From Acidobacteriota bacterium (GTDB lineage: Bacteria > Acidobacteriota > Terriglobia > Acidiferrales > UBA7541), in contig QHYO01000001.1 in the NCBI GenBank assembly GCA_003224135.1, forward strand, positions 1-19,690: a stretch of 19,690 nt of DNA. Direction: 5' to 3'. The notes under the pieces were generated by a model. That model ran no database searches. It was not told where the DNA came from and was given only the letters and a program-made list of their open reading frames with translations. Below, piece after piece: positions 1-7,094 of the stretch. Position numbers and translations under genes: made by a program. Position 1 is the first letter of the stretch, and each line of letters begins with the position of its first letter.

Positions 1-210
1 CTTGCCGCTGCCGGGGTGCTCAAAGGGAGGAAGTACAGCTGCTATCCCGCCACCGGCCCGGACGTGACTCTCGCCGGTGGCACATTCGTGGCCGTCGCGA
101 TGACCGAAGCCGTCGTGGACGGCAACCTTGTAAGTGGACCAGCATGGCCGGCCCTTCCGGCATGGTTAGCCAAATTTCTAACCGTGCTTGGCACAAAAAT
201 CGAGCCGTAG
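1..210 (+). CDS. DJ-1/PfpI family protein, C-terminal part only
   Basis: The reading frame is open from the left edge of the window to a TAG at 208-210, giving 69 C-terminal residues. The pattern GVLKGRK near the edge, then CYPATGPDV, AGG, VVDGNLVSG and a final PAWLAKFL helix, matches the C-terminal third of DJ-1/PfpI (ThiJ) proteins, a family of small hydrolases, glyoxalases and deglycases. The nucleophilic cysteine lies upstream, outside the window, so catalytic competence cannot be judged. An ATG-like or GTG start at 16 would be internal to the domain and is not the real start. The gene is convergent with the RsbW-like gene, with only 38 bases between them. Confidence 0.85.
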   Translation, partial: LAAAGVLKGRKYSCYPATGPDVTLAGGTFVAVAMTEAVVDGNLVSGPAWPALPAWLAKFLTVLGTKIEP

Positions 211-248
211 CTGCGCCCCACCTTAAATTGTTGCATCTCTGGCCGTGC

Positions 249-689
249 CTACCCGATCTTCATGTGGATTTCGGTTCCGCCCTTTTCGTAACGAACCTCG
301 TCCATAAGTTGGTTGATCATAAAAATTCCGCGACCATGCGCGGAAAAAAGATTTTGTCCGACAATCGGGCTCGGAATCGACGCGGGGTCAAATCCTTCGC
401 CTGGATCACGAACCACGATTAACAGTCCCCGCGATTCATCGCAAGCCACGCAACACTCTACTTTCTTAAGGGGATCGTTCTTGCAGCCGTGTATTACGGC
501 ATTCGATAGCGCCTCGAGCAGCGCGATTTCGACCTCGCGCTCTTTCCCTGCGGCGCATCCCAGGGACTCGACAACTTCCATGATCCCTTCGATGAACGGC
601 GGAATCGCTTCAATACGCCCTTCCAGTGTCTTTTGCAGTTTCAAGATCAGATTCTTGCCCTCGAATTCGCACCTGGGAGTGTCTGCCAT
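249..689 (-). CDS. RsbW/SpoIIAB-like ATP-binding protein (anti-sigma factor type)
   Basis: This 146-residue protein has the GHKL ATPase fold of small serine kinases/anti-sigma factors. The N box is ALSNAVIHG with E59 and N63, the G1 box is DPGEGFDP around D95, and the glycine-rich lid is HGRGIFMI at about residues 118-125, followed by a short beta-rich end. The length fits HATPase_c_2 single-domain proteins, which in known cases bind a sigma factor and/or phosphorylate an anti-anti-sigma antagonist. No sigma factor or STAS antagonist is present in the window, so the partner is unknown. It starts at ATG 687-689, 12 bases after the stop of the Tat-exported coiled-coil gene, so the two are probably co-transcribed. 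The Shine-Dalgarno sequence is weak. Confidence 0.85.
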   Translation of the reverse strand: MADTPRCEFEGKNLILKLQKTLEGRIEAIPPFIEGIMEVVESLGCAAGKEREVEIALLEALSNAVIHGCKNDPLKKVECCVACDESRGLLIVVRDPGEGFDPASIPSPIVGQNLFSAHGRGIFMINQLMDEVRYEKGGTEIHMKIG

Positions 690-701
690 TGTGGACCCAT
701 T

Positions 702-1061
702 TCAACTTTTCGCTAGAGTCTTTAGTTGCTTGGCCAGGCGTTCAATCTCGCTAGTCTCTTTGTAGATCTTAACGGAAAATATGTCGGCGGAGTGTAGCTG
801 TTCTACTTCTTCCTTCAGTTGGCTCACTCGCTCAGAAAGGCCGGCGAGTGAATCGCGGAATTCTTTTTCGTGCTGCTGCACGACGGTTCGCAGGGAAGGC
901 CGGATGTTCGCATTTTCCGGCACGTTCTGTTTCGGATCGGCTGCTTCTGGCGGGCTCGGCATGCCTCGTCTCTGCGGATACGCGCCCAAACGGACTCCCC
1001 ATATCGCGCTTGAAAATACCGCTCCTGCGGACAAAAGAAATTGACGACGTGGTTCTTTCAT
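702..1061 (-). CDS. Small Tat-exported coiled-coil protein of unknown function
   Basis: A 119-residue protein starting at ATG 1059-1061, with a good purine-rich Shine-Dalgarno (GGGAGAGAGGG) five bases upstream. The N-terminus PRRQFLLSAGA followed by a hydrophobic stretch looks like a twin-arginine (Tat) signal peptide. The mature part is short and charged; residues about 60-115 have heptad-like spacing of Leu/Val/Ile (for example LSERVSQLKEEVEQL), which suggests an alpha-helical coiled coil. I do not recognise the family. It lies 69 bases after the FUSC transporter gene and 12 bases before the RsbW-like gene on the same strand, so it may be part of a three-gene transcript. An envelope role is an inference from the export signal only. 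Confidence 0.7.
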   Translation of the reverse strand: MKEPRRQFLLSAGAVFSSAIWGVRLGAYPQRRGMPSPPEAADPKQNVPENANIRPSLRTVVQQHEKEFRDSLAGLSERVSQLKEEVEQLHSADIFSVKIYKETSEIERLAKQLKTLAKS

Positions 1062-1130
1062 CGCGGCCCTCTCTCCCGGCTGAGTTCGCTTCGATCCCTG
1101 CTCCTGTTTTCCTACCTCTCCGTCTGTGTG

Positions 1131-3350
1131 TCAATTGTTTGCGTCTTTACCGCTTTGGGCGGTCAGACCGCGCTGCCAGGCGAAGATTTGCTCGCGCAGT
1201 GTGTTAAGGCTGTTCGTCATGCGGTCCGCTTCTACGTTCACGAATGCATAGCGCTCGAGTCGAGGATCTGTGGTTTGTGTGAACCGCAAATATGCCTCTC
1301 GCAGATCGGGGAATACGCGTTCGGTAACACGTTCACCACGCAACTTCGCTGAGAGCAACTGCAGAGTTCTTTCGGCAGCGTCGCCGAACGCGCCGAATTC
1401 CAGTCGCGGCGCTGCTGCTTCCGCTTGTGGAATGCCTGCCTCAAGCGCGATCATGGCGTGCGCGAAGCGGTGCGATGAGGCAAGCATCGCGTTCGCTTGC
1501 GCTAATTGTGACGCGGAAATCCCAGGCTCGGCCGCCAACCGCTCGATCGACGTTTCAAGATTTGAGCGGGCGGTCCGTGCTGCCTGCCGCGTGCGTTCAC
1601 GTTCCCTTGCCGATGCTGAGGCCGGATCAAGCAGCTTGCGGGTAATCGATCGAAGCGACTGACGATACGCATCCAGCAGCGCCGCGAACAGATCCGGGAC
1701 GCGATTCCGCTCCCACGTCGGCCACACGGCGTAGGCAGCCAAAGCAAAGGCTCCACCAATCATCGTGTTAATTCCCCGCGCTGCGATCAGTTCTTTCGGA
1801 GCTACGCCCGTAATAGAAATGAGCATTACGATCAGAGCGCTGATCGCCACGCCAAATATTCCGTAGTTCGCCGGGCCAATCCACCTCGCAAAAAACGTGA
1901 ACAGCCCGATGAGAACAATCTCTGTCGCAGTATGAATCGGAAGAAAATGAAATAAAGCTGTCGCCAACAGCAGTCCCAACAGCGTCCCAGCAATCCTCAA
2001 AACGCCGCGGCTGAAAGTCACGGCGAACTCCGGCTTCAGCACCAGCACGATGGTCATCGGGATCCAATAAGCGCGGTAAGGATGCAGCATGCGCCCGAGA
2101 GCATCGCCGAGCGCGATGCTAATCGTGAGCCGGATCGCGTGGCGGAATGCCGCTGACCTAAGGTTCAGGTTCGCCCTGAGTGTTGCGACGCGGCTCGTGA
2201 AGCGCAGCCACAGTGGTTGCGACGCTTCACGTTTTTCGAACTCAGCTGCTCCCGCAGGCGTGGCATTCCGCGTGAGGTCGATTGCCGCGCGCAGTTGCCC
2301 GTCCAACGCGTCAGCCTGGAATTTCACGTCGCGCAAGGCGGCATTTGCAAAATTCTGCGGTGCTTCCGATGGCGTCCGGCCAAGTTGCGCTCCCAGCGCG
2401 ATACCAAGCACCAGGCGGTCCGTCTCAAGATGGATCTCTTTTCCAGACAATAGGCTGTTGGCGATTGTGCCCAACAAATTTGCCGCATTGGCACGGTATT
2501 GATCGAGCGTCGCAATCGCGGGATGAAATGCATTTTCGCGAGCCAACCGAGAGCGCAGCCGCGCCAGCGTCGAAAGACTCAAGCGGATGCGCTCGGCTTG
2601 CGATAGCAAAGAACGGTACCGCAACGCGCTGAGAGACATGTCCGTGGCCAGACCCGACAACGCTTCATGGGCCTGCGCGATTTCCCGTGTCGCGGGTGGC
2701 GCAGACGTAGCTTCGGCCGGACGCGTTGCGACGCGCACCAGTTCAAAGTACAGCGTAGCCAGAGCTCGCCGCTCTGGCTCGTACCGGCGAACGGGCCACA
2801 ATGCCACCGATAGCGCGATTTGCAATAGCCCGCCACAAAGCGCCAATGCTGCCGCTTGCAACGCCTGATATGGCGTCAGGGGCTGTGCGGAATAAACGAG
2901 TAGCACAACCGTACTAATCACGCCAACGTCCGCCGCCGTGCTGCCCAGCGCCACGAGCATTCCCGCACTGAACGCCCACAATGTCGCCAGGACAATCGCG
3001 AGCGCGTTGCTGTGAGCCGTCAGTCCTCCCAGCAACACGGCGATGGAGCACCACGCTGTCGATGCCAGCATTCGCTTTGCGCGCTGCCGATATGGATCGC
3101 TTCCATCCGAATACGAAACGTTGAGCGCTCCGCTCGCCATTGCCAAACCGCCACGCGGCATGCCCAGTGCATAGCCCACAATCAGTGGCGCGATGACCCC
3201 AACCATATTCCGCAACGCCTGCCAGGCATTGATTTTTGATCGATCTATGTGCGTGACGATGCGCCATAGCGCTTTTAGCGGACTGGCTTGCTGATGCTCT
3301 GGCTTGACTGGCTTGCGGCCAGCCGTCGAGGTTGTGGGAGCAGAGGCCAT
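1131..3350 (-). CDS. FUSC family inner-membrane transporter (AaeB/YccS-like)
   Basis: The protein has the two-half FUSC layout: a first hydrophobic bundle at about residues 45-185, a long cytoplasmic helical region at about 190-400, a second bundle at about 400-545, and a helical C-terminal domain. The second bundle carries the conserved YW..MT..LVLKPEF...RG..R..GT..G pattern of FUSC_2/fusaric-acid-resistance proteins, which export aromatic acids or related toxic compounds, often together with an MFP and an outer membrane factor. No such partners are seen here, so the substrate is unknown. I chose ATG 3348-3350 (739 residues). A GTG at 3390-3392 in the same frame would add 14 residues but has no Shine-Dalgarno. 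Divergent from the aldo/keto reductase. Confidence 0.88.
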   Translation of the reverse strand: MASAPTTSTAGRKPVKPEHQQASPLKALWRIVTHIDRSKINAWQALRNMVGVIAPLIVGYALGMPRGGLAMASGALNVSYSDGSDPYRQRAKRMLASTAWCSIAVLLGGLTAHSNALAIVLATLWAFSAGMLVALGSTAADVGVISTVVLLVYSAQPLTPYQALQAAALALCGGLLQIALSVALWPVRRYEPERRALATLYFELVRVATRPAEATSAPPATREIAQAHEALSGLATDMSLSALRYRSLLSQAERIRLSLSTLARLRSRLARENAFHPAIATLDQYRANAANLLGTIANSLLSGKEIHLETDRLVLGIALGAQLGRTPSEAPQNFANAALRDVKFQADALDGQLRAAIDLTRNATPAGAAEFEKREASQPLWLRFTSRVATLRANLNLRSAAFRHAIRLTISIALGDALGRMLHPYRAYWIPMTIVLVLKPEFAVTFSRGVLRIAGTLLGLLLATALFHFLPIHTATEIVLIGLFTFFARWIGPANYGIFGVAISALIVMLISITGVAPKELIAARGINTMIGGAFALAAYAVWPTWERNRVPDLFAALLDAYRQSLRSITRKLLDPASASARERERTRQAARTARSNLETSIERLAAEPGISASQLAQANAMLASSHRFAHAMIALEAGIPQAEAAAPRLEFGAFGDAAERTLQLLSAKLRGERVTERVFPDLREAYLRFTQTTDPRLERYAFVNVEADRMTNSLNTLREQIFAWQRGLTAQSGKDANN

Positions 3351-3468
3351 CAGGGATGGGACCTGCGCTCGCCGCCCGACCTGTATGGGCACACGTCACA
3401 AGCCCGAACAATGAATTTAGCGTATGCGACGAGAGAAGTCGAAACAGTCTCTTTCTTCACGTAATTTT

Positions 3469-3496
3469 TTGGCAAGGACCGTACCGTTCGTTAAAT
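3469..3496 (+). promoter_or_regulatory. Candidate sigma70-type promoter for the aldo/keto reductase
   Basis: TTGGCA at 3469-3474 (5 of 6 to the -35 consensus) is followed after 16 bases by TTAAAT at 3491-3496 (4 of 6 to the -10). This would start transcription near 3503 and leave a leader of about 35 bases with the ribosome-binding site in it. Prediction by eye only. Confidence 0.4.
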
Positions 3497-3527
3497 CCAG
3501 AACATCTGAACAAGGAAACCCAAAACT

Positions 3528-3534
3528 GGGAGGA
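3528..3534 (+). promoter_or_regulatory. Ribosome-binding site that fixes the aldo/keto reductase start
   Basis: GGGAGGA lies directly before ATG 3538-3540 with AAT between. It favours this start over an in-frame upstream ATG at 3424, whose extra 38 residues have no counterpart in aldo/keto reductases. Confidence 0.75.
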
Positions 3535-3537
3535 AAT

Positions 3538-4530
3538 ATGGATTTCAGAAAACTAGGAAAGAATGGACCACAGGTTTCCGCGCTGGGACTCGGCTGCATG
3601 GGCATGTCCTTCGCATATGGACCGGCCGACGAAGAGGAATCGCTTCGAGTTCTTCACCGCTATTTCGAACTCGGCGGCAACTTCCTTGATACTGCCGAAA
3701 TCTATGGCCCGTACAAGAATGAAGAATTGCTTGGCCGTTTCTTGCGCCAGGTTCCGCGCAAAGGCATTATTGTAGCGACCAAGTTCGGTTTCCGTATGGG
3801 GGCCGACGGAATCCGGACTACGGATAGCTCTCCCGCAAACGTCCGCCGTGCTTGTGACGCGAGCCTTGGGCGTCTCGGGGTCGAAACAATCGATCTTTAT
3901 TATCAGCATCGCGTCGATCCGAACGTTCCCATCGAAGAAACGGTTGCTGCGATGGCCGAACTTGTTTCCGCGGGCAAGGTACGCACGCTCGGCCTGTCGG
4001 AAGCCGGCCCAGAAACGCTGCGGCGGGCGGCGAAGGTCCATCCGATCGCGGCACTGCAAAGCGAGTATTCCCTTTGGACGCGCGACGTGGAGACGAACGG
4101 TGTACTAGCCACCTGCCGCGAACTGGGAATCACATTTATTCCCTACAGTCCGCTCGGTCGTGGATTCTTGACGGGCGCGATCCAAAAACTCGAGGACCTT
4201 GACCCGAGCGATTGGCGGCGGACGAATCCTCGCTTTGGAGAGAAGGCGCTGCGAGCGAACCTCAGGCTGGCCGAAACGGTTAAAGAGATCGCCGCAGAGA
4301 AAGGCGTGACTCCAGCGCAATTAGCGCTCGCGTGGGTGCTTGCACAAGGCGATGACATTGTGCCAATTCCGGGAACAAAACGCGTTCGTTATCTTGAGGA
4401 GAACATGGGCGCGCTCAAAGTGACTCTCACCGCAAGCGACCTGAAGAATATCGCGGCGCGCCTCGCGCAGATTCAAGTGGTCGGAGAACGCTACGCGCCG
4501 GATATGATGGCGCTGGTGCAGCGAGCCTGA
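3538..4530 (+). CDS. Aldo/keto reductase
   Basis: A 330-residue NADPH-dependent oxidoreductase with the aldo/keto reductase TIM-barrel signatures. The catalytic tetrad is visible as D51 and Y56 (DTAEIYG), K82 (ATKFGF) and H124 (YYQHRVDP). The nucleotide-binding end is seen in [12 protein letters not shown] and in VPIPGTKR near the C-terminus. The sequence style (LGLGCMGMS at the N-terminus, [10 protein letters not shown]) is that of the YajO/AKR13-like group, which reduces a range of aldehydes and ketones. The physiological substrate cannot be told. It is a single gene, divergent from the FUSC transporter and convergent with the decahaem cytochrome gene, 45 bases away. Confidence 0.95.
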   Translation: MDFRKLGKNGPQVSALGLGCMGMSFAYGPADEEESLRVLHRYFELGGNFLDTAEIYGPYKNEELLGRFLRQVPRKGIIVATKFGFRMGADGIRTTDSSPANVRRACDASLGRLGVETIDLYYQHRVDPNVPIEETVAAMAELVSAGKVRTLGLSEAGPETLRRAAKVHPIAALQSEYSLWTRDVETNGVLATCRELGITFIPYSPLGRGFLTGAIQKLEDLDPSDWRRTNPRFGEKALRANLRLAETVKEIAAEKGVTPAQLALAWVLAQGDDIVPIPGTKRVRYLEENMGALKVTLTASDLKNIAARLAQIQVVGERYAPDMMALVQRA

Positions 4531-4575
4531 GGAGGACTGCACCCTCTCCGCGAAACTTGGGCGGAAAGCTGGCTG

Positions 4576-6063
4576 CTACCGCCCGCTCATTTGCAGCGCT
4601 GGCAACGTAAAGCTCGGTTTGACCTCGTTGCGTTTTTCCCAGTCGTGATACGTGTGGCACTCGAAACAGCGTGATTCGGCGTAACCGGCTCCGGGCGCGT
4701 GACATTTCTGGCAGGTCGCGATTCCTGGAATCAAAATGTCGGAAGTTTCCGTACTCTTCAGCGCGCTTTGATGGCAGCCGGTGCAAGAAAATCCACGATG
4801 CGCATGGTGATCAAACCGAGAGTGTGGCAGCCATTGCAAAGTTAACTTGGCGGGAGCCACATCAGGCAACGAATTCGCCCAGGCGTTCGGCGCAGTATTT
4901 GCCGTCCCCGACGCGATTCGCGACGGTTCACGCGGTTTTGCAGCGTCCCACCTTGCAATTCTGACATCGTGTAACGTTGTCGCCGAGATCGAGTGGCACT
5001 GCGAACAAGTTTTGTGCCACAACAGTTCTTCTGAAACCGCAACGCGCTCCGCGATCCACTGCCGTGCCGAAAGTGCGCGACTCGCCGGTCCCGGCGCGCG
5101 GCCTGTCAAATTCCGCCGAGGATCCTGCACCTCGTTTAGTTCTCCGGGATGTGCCGCGATGTACTCCGAAAATTTCTTCACGAGATACGCGTGAATCACT
5201 TGCGGCTGATCGTGCGGCACGCCTTCATCAAAACGCGTGTCAAACGTCAAAAGATGGCAGGCGGCGCAGGCATTCGCGAATTTTGGTGGAGCCATCAACT
5301 CGCGGCCGGTAATCGGCTGGGGCTGCGTGAGCGTTTTGCGATCGATTTGGAGAACTACGTCGCTGTCCTTATAACTAACGCTCGCCCCGCGATATTTCGG
5401 GTCGGAATAAGTTAGATCCGGATTCGTCGCGCCAGAAGTATGACAATTCATGCACTCGAGCTGCACCATCGGTCCGGTTGGACCACGTCGAATCGCTCGC
5501 ATGTGCAGCGCGTGATTCAGTTTGATCGTCCCGCTGTCACGGGGGGCTGTTCCCGCAGCGAAGCGAAGCGTTGCGAACTCCGGATGACCATCCTCGAAAC
5601 TGCGGATCTGTTTGAAGTATTTTGATTCGCGGTTTGCGACTGAAAGGTCTCCATGGCATTGCGCGCACGATTGATTCCTCGTGGCCGCCAGATTGACACG
5701 GCCACGGTGTTCCGCGTGACACTCCGCGCAGGCGAGCTTCGTGCGCGTGTTCGACGCGTGATGTTGTGGGCCGTCGTGGCAAGCCAGGCAAGCAGAATCT
5801 GCGGCTTTTGCGGTGAAGCCTCCCGCTTGTTGCACATGGCACGCGGCGCATTCTTTTTCCAGAACAGCATGAGCCTTACTCAGTCGGCCGCTCGAATAAA
5901 CGCGGTTGTCACGTACAAAGAAATATAAACCCAACCACACGATTGCAAGGGCCGGCGCGAGAATCGCCAACAACAACTTCGCCCTCTTGAACGGAGTTGG
6001 CTTCTTGAAATAGTTCAGGTCAATTCGCTGCGCGACCGTTTTGGTTGTCCGTGTTCTCGCCAT
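4576..6063 (-). CDS. Membrane-anchored decahaem cytochrome c
   Basis: A 495-residue protein starting at ATG 6061-6063. One N-terminal transmembrane helix (about 28-50, after a basic stretch) anchors it, with the rest in the periplasm. I count ten CxxCH haem c motifs, starting at residues 72, 92, 112, 133, 204, 266, 353, 427, 451 and 466. The first four and last three are closely spaced like cytochrome c3/c7-type clusters, and further histidines (HALH, FDHHAH) could be distal ligands. Ten haems suit long-range electron transfer. It is the last gene of the four-gene redox cluster, 49 bases after the b-type cytochrome gene, so it is a probable periplasmic partner of that membrane subunit. The natural donor or acceptor is not known. 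No clear Shine-Dalgarno is seen. Confidence 0.92.
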   Translation of the reverse strand: MARTRTTKTVAQRIDLNYFKKPTPFKRAKLLLAILAPALAIVWLGLYFFVRDNRVYSSGRLSKAHAVLEKECAACHVQQAGGFTAKAADSACLACHDGPQHHASNTRTKLACAECHAEHRGRVNLAATRNQSCAQCHGDLSVANRESKYFKQIRSFEDGHPEFATLRFAAGTAPRDSGTIKLNHALHMRAIRRGPTGPMVQLECMNCHTSGATNPDLTYSDPKYRGASVSYKDSDVVLQIDRKTLTQPQPITGRELMAPPKFANACAACHLLTFDTRFDEGVPHDQPQVIHAYLVKKFSEYIAAHPGELNEVQDPRRNLTGRAPGPASRALSARQWIAERVAVSEELLWHKTCSQCHSISATTLHDVRIARWDAAKPREPSRIASGTANTAPNAWANSLPDVAPAKLTLQWLPHSRFDHHAHRGFSCTGCHQSALKSTETSDILIPGIATCQKCHAPGAGYAESRCFECHTYHDWEKRNEVKPSFTLPALQMSGR

Positions 6064-6112
6064 TGCTAATGCCGTGTGCCGCGGAGCCGCTTCGCGACGC
6101 CTGTAAAATTAT

Positions 6113-7084
6113 TCAGTAACGCAATGCCATCACCGCGTGGACGGCGCCAAGCAAGATCAGCGCAAGCGAAAGCGGTATGTGCAGCAGCAGCCAGCCATGC
6201 AGCCAGCGATGCAACCGTTCCTGCCGCAGGAGTTGGCGCGCTTCGTCGCAAATCTCTTCAAGATCACCCAGCGTATTGTGAACTGCAGCGGGTAGCAGCG
6301 TTCGCAGGCCGGCAAAAACACTCGTCGCCCGCGCCTCATCCGCCAGCCGCCGACCACGGGACTTAGGCTGTTCGAGGAACGGCCGCATCTCCTCGAGATA
6401 GAAACGCCGCAATGGCGCACTCTCGGTTTCGCCGAGCAGAAGAATTTCTGGAGCGGGAGCAACAGCGGCGCTTGCCCCAGCGCTCACCGCGGCGGAAGTG
6501 CGTAATGGCACAGCGCTCGCTGCAATCGGTCGCAACGCCGTAAATCCTCCCGCGCGCTGTACTTCTTCCGCGGAATCTTTCACCGTCCCCAGATTGCCGC
6601 AAAGAGATTCAATCGCACGATCAGCTTCTTCGCGCAATAATCCCCGCACGTGAGAGATCTCGTCGTAGATCGTTTCCAGGGGAATGTCTGCGGTCATTTT
6701 CTTCGGAATGGAATTCTGTAGCAGCGCGCCGTAAACTCCGCTCGCCACCGTAACGATCAGCAGCCACATCAGAATTTGTGTCAACGTCCCGCCGAAATGA
6801 AATCCACCATGAAATAAAATCAACGGAAGCGCGAGCAGTCCAAGCCACAGATGTCCCCTCATCCACGATTTCGCACGGCCGATTCTCCAGGTAGGAACAC
6901 GCTTTCGCGCACCCAACGCCGCCGCAAAAATCATGAAACCAAAACCCATCACTCCGAACAGCAGGCCAATCGCGCTTCCGCCGCGCGGATCGCTCCACGC
7001 ATAAAGCACATACAGCACAAGCGACGTCAGGAAAATTGCCAGCGAAGCCAGCGCCCATCCGCGTTGTGAGTGGTTAAGAAGCAT
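6113..7084 (-). CDS. Membrane protein with di-haem cytochrome b pattern
   Basis: A 323-residue protein starting at ATG 7082-7084, 10 bases after the stop of the cNMP-binding iron-sulfur protein. Five predicted transmembrane helices lie at about 9-29, 38-58, 77-93, 102-122 and 297-319, with a long hydrophilic region (about 123-290, rich in Ala/Ser/Pro in the middle) between the fourth and fifth. Helix 3 carries H78 and H92, and helix 5 carries H302 and H316. Both pairs have 13 residues between them, the geometry that binds two stacked b haems in ferric reductase/NADPH oxidase and related membrane cytochromes. H96, H292 and H296 are extra candidates. The likely role is to pass electrons across the inner membrane. 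I infer this from pattern and neighbours; I do not recognise a named family. Confidence 0.75.
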   Translation of the reverse strand: MLLNHSQRGWALASLAIFLTSLVLYVLYAWSDPRGGSAIGLLFGVMGFGFMIFAAALGARKRVPTWRIGRAKSWMRGHLWLGLLALPLILFHGGFHFGGTLTQILMWLLIVTVASGVYGALLQNSIPKKMTADIPLETIYDEISHVRGLLREEADRAIESLCGNLGTVKDSAEEVQRAGGFTALRPIAASAVPLRTSAAVSAGASAAVAPAPEILLLGETESAPLRRFYLEEMRPFLEQPKSRGRRLADEARATSVFAGLRTLLPAAVHNTLGDLEEICDEARQLLRQERLHRWLHGWLLLHIPLSLALILLGAVHAVMALRY

Positions 7085-7094
7085 GTGTCGTCTT

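Noticed and set aside
4547..4565. TCCGC/GCGGA hairpin between convergent genes
   Set aside because: Only five base pairs, nine-base loop, no T run; too weak to call a terminator.
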